In this document: in pieces, positions 51,185-53,491 of the stretch
How the letters are laid out: each line of letters opens with the position of its first letter
Numbering within the stretch: the first letter of the stretch is position 1
Source: Pseudomonas frederiksbergensis
GTDB lineage: Bacteria; Pseudomonadota; Gammaproteobacteria; Pseudomonadales; Pseudomonadaceae
Assembly (NCBI RefSeq): GCF_003732705.1
Contig: NZ_MOBR01000010.1
Span: 1-53,491, forward strand
Reading direction: 5' to 3'
Length of the DNA: 53,491 nt
Notes under the pieces: generated by a model
Database searches by the model: none
What the model saw: only the letters and a program-made list of their open reading frames with translations
What the model was told of the DNA's origin: nothing
Position numbers and translations under genes: made by a program

Positions 51185-53428
51185 ATGGTACAGGTGAGAG
51201 CACACCAGCCGATCAACACCGACGGCAGTATCAATCTCGAGGCTTGGCTCGATCACGCGGTCACTGTCGATCAGGCACTGGATCGCGAAGCCTTGAAGGA
51301 AGCCTGCGAGTTCGCTCGACAGGCCGAACAGCAAGCCAATGCGGCGAAAAATCTCTGGTCCGAAGGGACATCGAGTTTCCGCACGGGCCTTGAGATCGCC
51401 GAGATTCTCGCCGACCTCAAACTCGATCAGGACTCGTTGGTGGCCGCGATCCTGTATCGCGGCGTGCGCGAAGGCCAGATCGAACTGCCGGCGGTCAGCC
51501 AGCGCTTCGGTCCGGTGGTCGCCAAACTCATCGACGGCGTGTTGCGCATGGCGGCGATCAGCGCCAGCCTGAGCCCCCGTCAATCCCTGGTGCTGGGCAC
51601 TCAGGGCCAGGTGGAAAACCTGCGCAAGATGCTGGTCGCTATGGTCGACGACGTGCGCGTCGCGCTGATCAAACTGGCCGAACGCACCTGCGCGATCCGT
51701 GCGGTGAAAACCGCCGACGACGAGAAACGCAATCGCGTGGCCCGTGAAGTTTTCGACATCTACGCGCCGCTCGCCCACCGTCTCGGTATCGGTCATATCA
51801 AGTGGGAGCTGGAGGACTTGTCCTTCCGTTACCTTGAGCCCGACCAGTACAAACAGATCGCCAAGTTGCTTCACGAGCGACGCCTGGATCGTGAGCGCTT
51901 CATCGCCGACGTGATGAACCAGCTGAAGAATGAGCTGACCGCCACTGGCGTCGATGCCGACATCAGCGGCCGCGCGAAACACATCTACTCGATCTGGCGC
52001 AAAATGCAGCGCAAGGGCCTGGAGTTCAGCCAGATCTATGACGTGCGCGCCGTTCGCGTGCTGGTGCCGGAAATGCGCGACTGCTACACCGCGCTCGGCA
52101 TCGTCCACACCTTGTGGCGGCACATCCCGAAAGAATTCGACGACTACATCGCCAACCCGAAAGAGAACGGCTATCGCTCGCTGCACACCGCAGTGATCGG
52201 CCCTGAAGGCAAAGTGCTGGAAGTGCAGATCCGCACCCACGCCATGCACGAAGAAGCCGAGCTGGGGGTGTGTGCGCACTGGCGCTACAAAGGCACCGAC
52301 GTCAAGGCCGGTTCCAACCAGTACGAAGAGAAAATCTCCTGGCTGCGTCAGGTTCTCGAGTGGCACGAAGAACTCGGTGACATCGGCGGCCTGGCGGATC
52401 AACTGCGGGTCGATATCGAGCCGGACCGGGTCTACATCTTCACCCCGGACGGTCACGCCATCGACTTGCCGAAAGGCTCGACACCGCTGGACTTCGCCTA
52501 CCGCGTGCACACCGAAATCGGTCACAACTGCCGCGGCGCCAAGATCAACGGGCGAATCGTACCGCTCAACTACAGCCTGCAAACTGGTGAACAAGTCGAG
52601 ATCATCACCAGCAAGCACGGCACCCCGAGCCGCGACTGGCTGAACTCGAACCTGGGTTACGTCACCACCTCGCGGGCGCGGGCGAAGATCGTTCACTGGT
52701 TCAAATTGCAGGCGCGCGATCAGAACGTCGCGGCCGGTAAAACCTTGATCGAGCGCGAACTGACGCGTCTCGGTCTGCCTGCGGTGGATTTCGACAAGTT
52801 GGCCGAAAAAGCCAATATGAAAACCGCCGAGGACATGTTTGCCGCCCTCGGTGCCGGCGATTTGCGCCTGGCGCAACTGGTCAATCTGGCCCAGCAACTG
52901 GTCGAGCCGGAACGCGGCAACGAACAGCTGGAACTGATCCCGCGCAAAGCCACTGGCTACAAACCGGGCAAACGCGGCGACATTCAGATTCAGGGCGTCG
53001 GTAACCTGATGACCCAAATGGCCGGCTGCTGCCAGCCATTGCCGGGGGATGCAATCGTCGGTTACATCACCCAGGGCCGCGGTGTGAGCATTCACCGTCA
53101 GGACTGCGCCTCGGTGCTGCAACTGGGCGGGCGCGAGCCGGAGCGGATCATTCAGGTCAGCTGGGGCCCGGTGCCGGTGCTCACCTACCCGGTGGACATC
53201 ATCATCCGCGCCTACGACCGCTCCGGTCTGCTGCGTGACGTGTCCCAAGTGCTGCTCAATGAGCGGATCAACGTACTGGCGGTCAACACCCGCTCGAACA
53301 AAGAGGACAACACTGCGCTGATGTCCCTGACCATCGAGATTCCGGGGCTGGACGCGTTGGGTCGGTTGCTGGGAAGGATTTCCCAGTTGCCGAACATCAT
53401 CGAAACCCGGCGTAACCGTACGCCGTGA
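51185..53428 (+). CDS. relA: RelA, ppGpp synthetase I
   Basis: The 747-residue protein has a degenerate HD region (about 60-200; the HD pair of SpoT is absent at ILYRGVREGQ), so no hydrolase is expected. The synthetase domain (about 240-370) has DVRAVRVLV and EFDDYIANPKENGYRSLHT, whose EFDD is the acidic ExDD motif of monofunctional RelA. TGS (about 412-475), a conserved-cysteine region (GCCQPLPGD) and a C-terminal ACT domain follow. It makes ppGpp on stalled ribosomes. A REP begins 11 bases after its stop and is cut by the window end. Confidence 0.96.
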   Translation: MVQVRAHQPINTDGSINLEAWLDHAVTVDQALDREALKEACEFARQAEQQANAAKNLWSEGTSSFRTGLEIAEILADLKLDQDSLVAAILYRGVREGQIELPAVSQRFGPVVAKLIDGVLRMAAISASLSPRQSLVLGTQGQVENLRKMLVAMVDDVRVALIKLAERTCAIRAVKTADDEKRNRVAREVFDIYAPLAHRLGIGHIKWELEDLSFRYLEPDQYKQIAKLLHERRLDRERFIADVMNQLKNELTATGVDADISGRAKHIYSIWRKMQRKGLEFSQIYDVRAVRVLVPEMRDCYTALGIVHTLWRHIPKEFDDYIANPKENGYRSLHTAVIGPEGKVLEVQIRTHAMHEEAELGVCAHWRYKGTDVKAGSNQYEEKISWLRQVLEWHEELGDIGGLADQLRVDIEPDRVYIFTPDGHAIDLPKGSTPLDFAYRVHTEIGHNCRGAKINGRIVPLNYSLQTGEQVEIITSKHGTPSRDWLNSNLGYVTTSRARAKIVHWFKLQARDQNVAAGKTLIERELTRLGLPAVDFDKLAEKANMKTAEDMFAALGAGDLRLAQLVNLAQQLVEPERGNEQLELIPRKATGYKPGKRGDIQIQGVGNLMTQMAGCCQPLPGDAIVGYITQGRGVSIHRQDCASVLQLGGREPERIIQVSWGPVPVLTYPVDIIIRAYDRSGLLRDVSQVLLNERINVLAVNTRSNKEDNTALMSLTIEIPGLDALGRLLGRISQLPNIIETRRNRTP

Positions 53429-53438
53429 AGCGGTCCCC

Positions 53439-53491
53439 TGTAGGAGCGAGGCTTGCCCGCGAAGGCGTCATACCTGACACACCGCCTTCGC
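53439..53491. repeat. Partial REP doublet at the window edge
   Basis: TGTAGGAGCGAGGCTTGCCC starts a GTAGGAGC-type element, and CGCCTTCGC at the very end is the beginning of its mirror arm. The rest lies outside the window. Confidence 0.75.

Noticed and set aside
51137..53248. 703-codon minus-strand frame opposite relA
   Set aside because: Antisense shadow of relA, with no domain signature.

Overview
The window is a chromosomal segment of a fluorescent Pseudomonas, most likely of the P. fluorescens group. The evidence is the gene content and order (flgZ-flgN-flgM-flgA-cheV-cheR-flgBCDE; nrdA next to a RstA/RstB-like pair; oprH-phoP-phoQ; ldhA-gacS-two-component pair-cysM-rlmD-relA), the GC-rich coding sequence, and many short interspersed repeats of the pseudomonad types (GTAGGAGC and GTGGGAGC REP pairs, and GATCGTTCCCACGC elements). 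No plasmid, phage, insertion sequence, CRISPR array, tRNA or rRNA gene was seen.

Layout. 1-5.7 kb: two terminators, then a response regulator with a TPR-rich tail overlapping a small histidine kinase, a glutamine-synthetase-like gamma-glutamyl ligase and an MFS transporter. 5.7-13.6 kb: flagellar and chemotaxis genes. flgZ, flgN, flgM and flgA run leftward; cheV, cheR and flgBCDE run rightward. A sigma-28 promoter precedes flgM and a sigma-54 promoter precedes flgB. The rod/hook series stops after flgE at a terminator; flgF and later genes are not here. 13.6-19.2 kb: a 1714-residue RTX-type calcium-binding repeat protein with long internal duplications. 19.4-22.3 kb: nrdA (leftward) without nrdB. 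23.0-25.3 kb: a RstA/RstB-like two-component pair. 25.5-30.1 kb: a phosphopantetheinyl transferase, a secreted dienelactone-hydrolase-like protein, and the low-magnesium operon oprH-phoP-phoQ behind four TTCAG half-sites. 30.2-34.2 kb: an AraC-type regulator, dctA with a consensus sigma-54 promoter and two upstream palindromes, and a CaiB-type CoA-transferase. 34.3-41.3 kb: housekeeping and small genes (sprT, a Yip1-type membrane protein, ttcA, a Tag-like glycosylase, an arsC-like gene, wrbA, a DUF2069-like gene, a TlpA-like lipoprotein, a META-domain lipoprotein pair, a zinc-ribbon membrane protein). 41.3-53.4 kb: ldhA, gacS, a PirR/PirS-like pair, a lone DUF1016/PDDEXK nuclease, cysM, rlmD and relA.

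How it fits together. Much of the window is regulation and surface behaviour: motility (flagellar brake FlgZ, anti-sigma factor FlgM, CheV/CheR), the Gac global switch, the PhoPQ magnesium response, ppGpp synthesis by RelA, and three further two-component pairs. The most informative non-coding signals are the promoters of flgM, flgB, dctA, oprH and nrdA, all read directly from sequence. I did not find a clear new multi-gene system. The least ordinary items are the internally duplicated RTX protein between flgE and nrdA, the response-regulator/TPR plus minimal kinase pair, the lone PDDEXK nuclease, a small ORF with a near-ideal ribosome binding site, and several repeat-driven changes to genes (a kinase C-terminus read from a REP, and a 30-bp duplication over a start codon).
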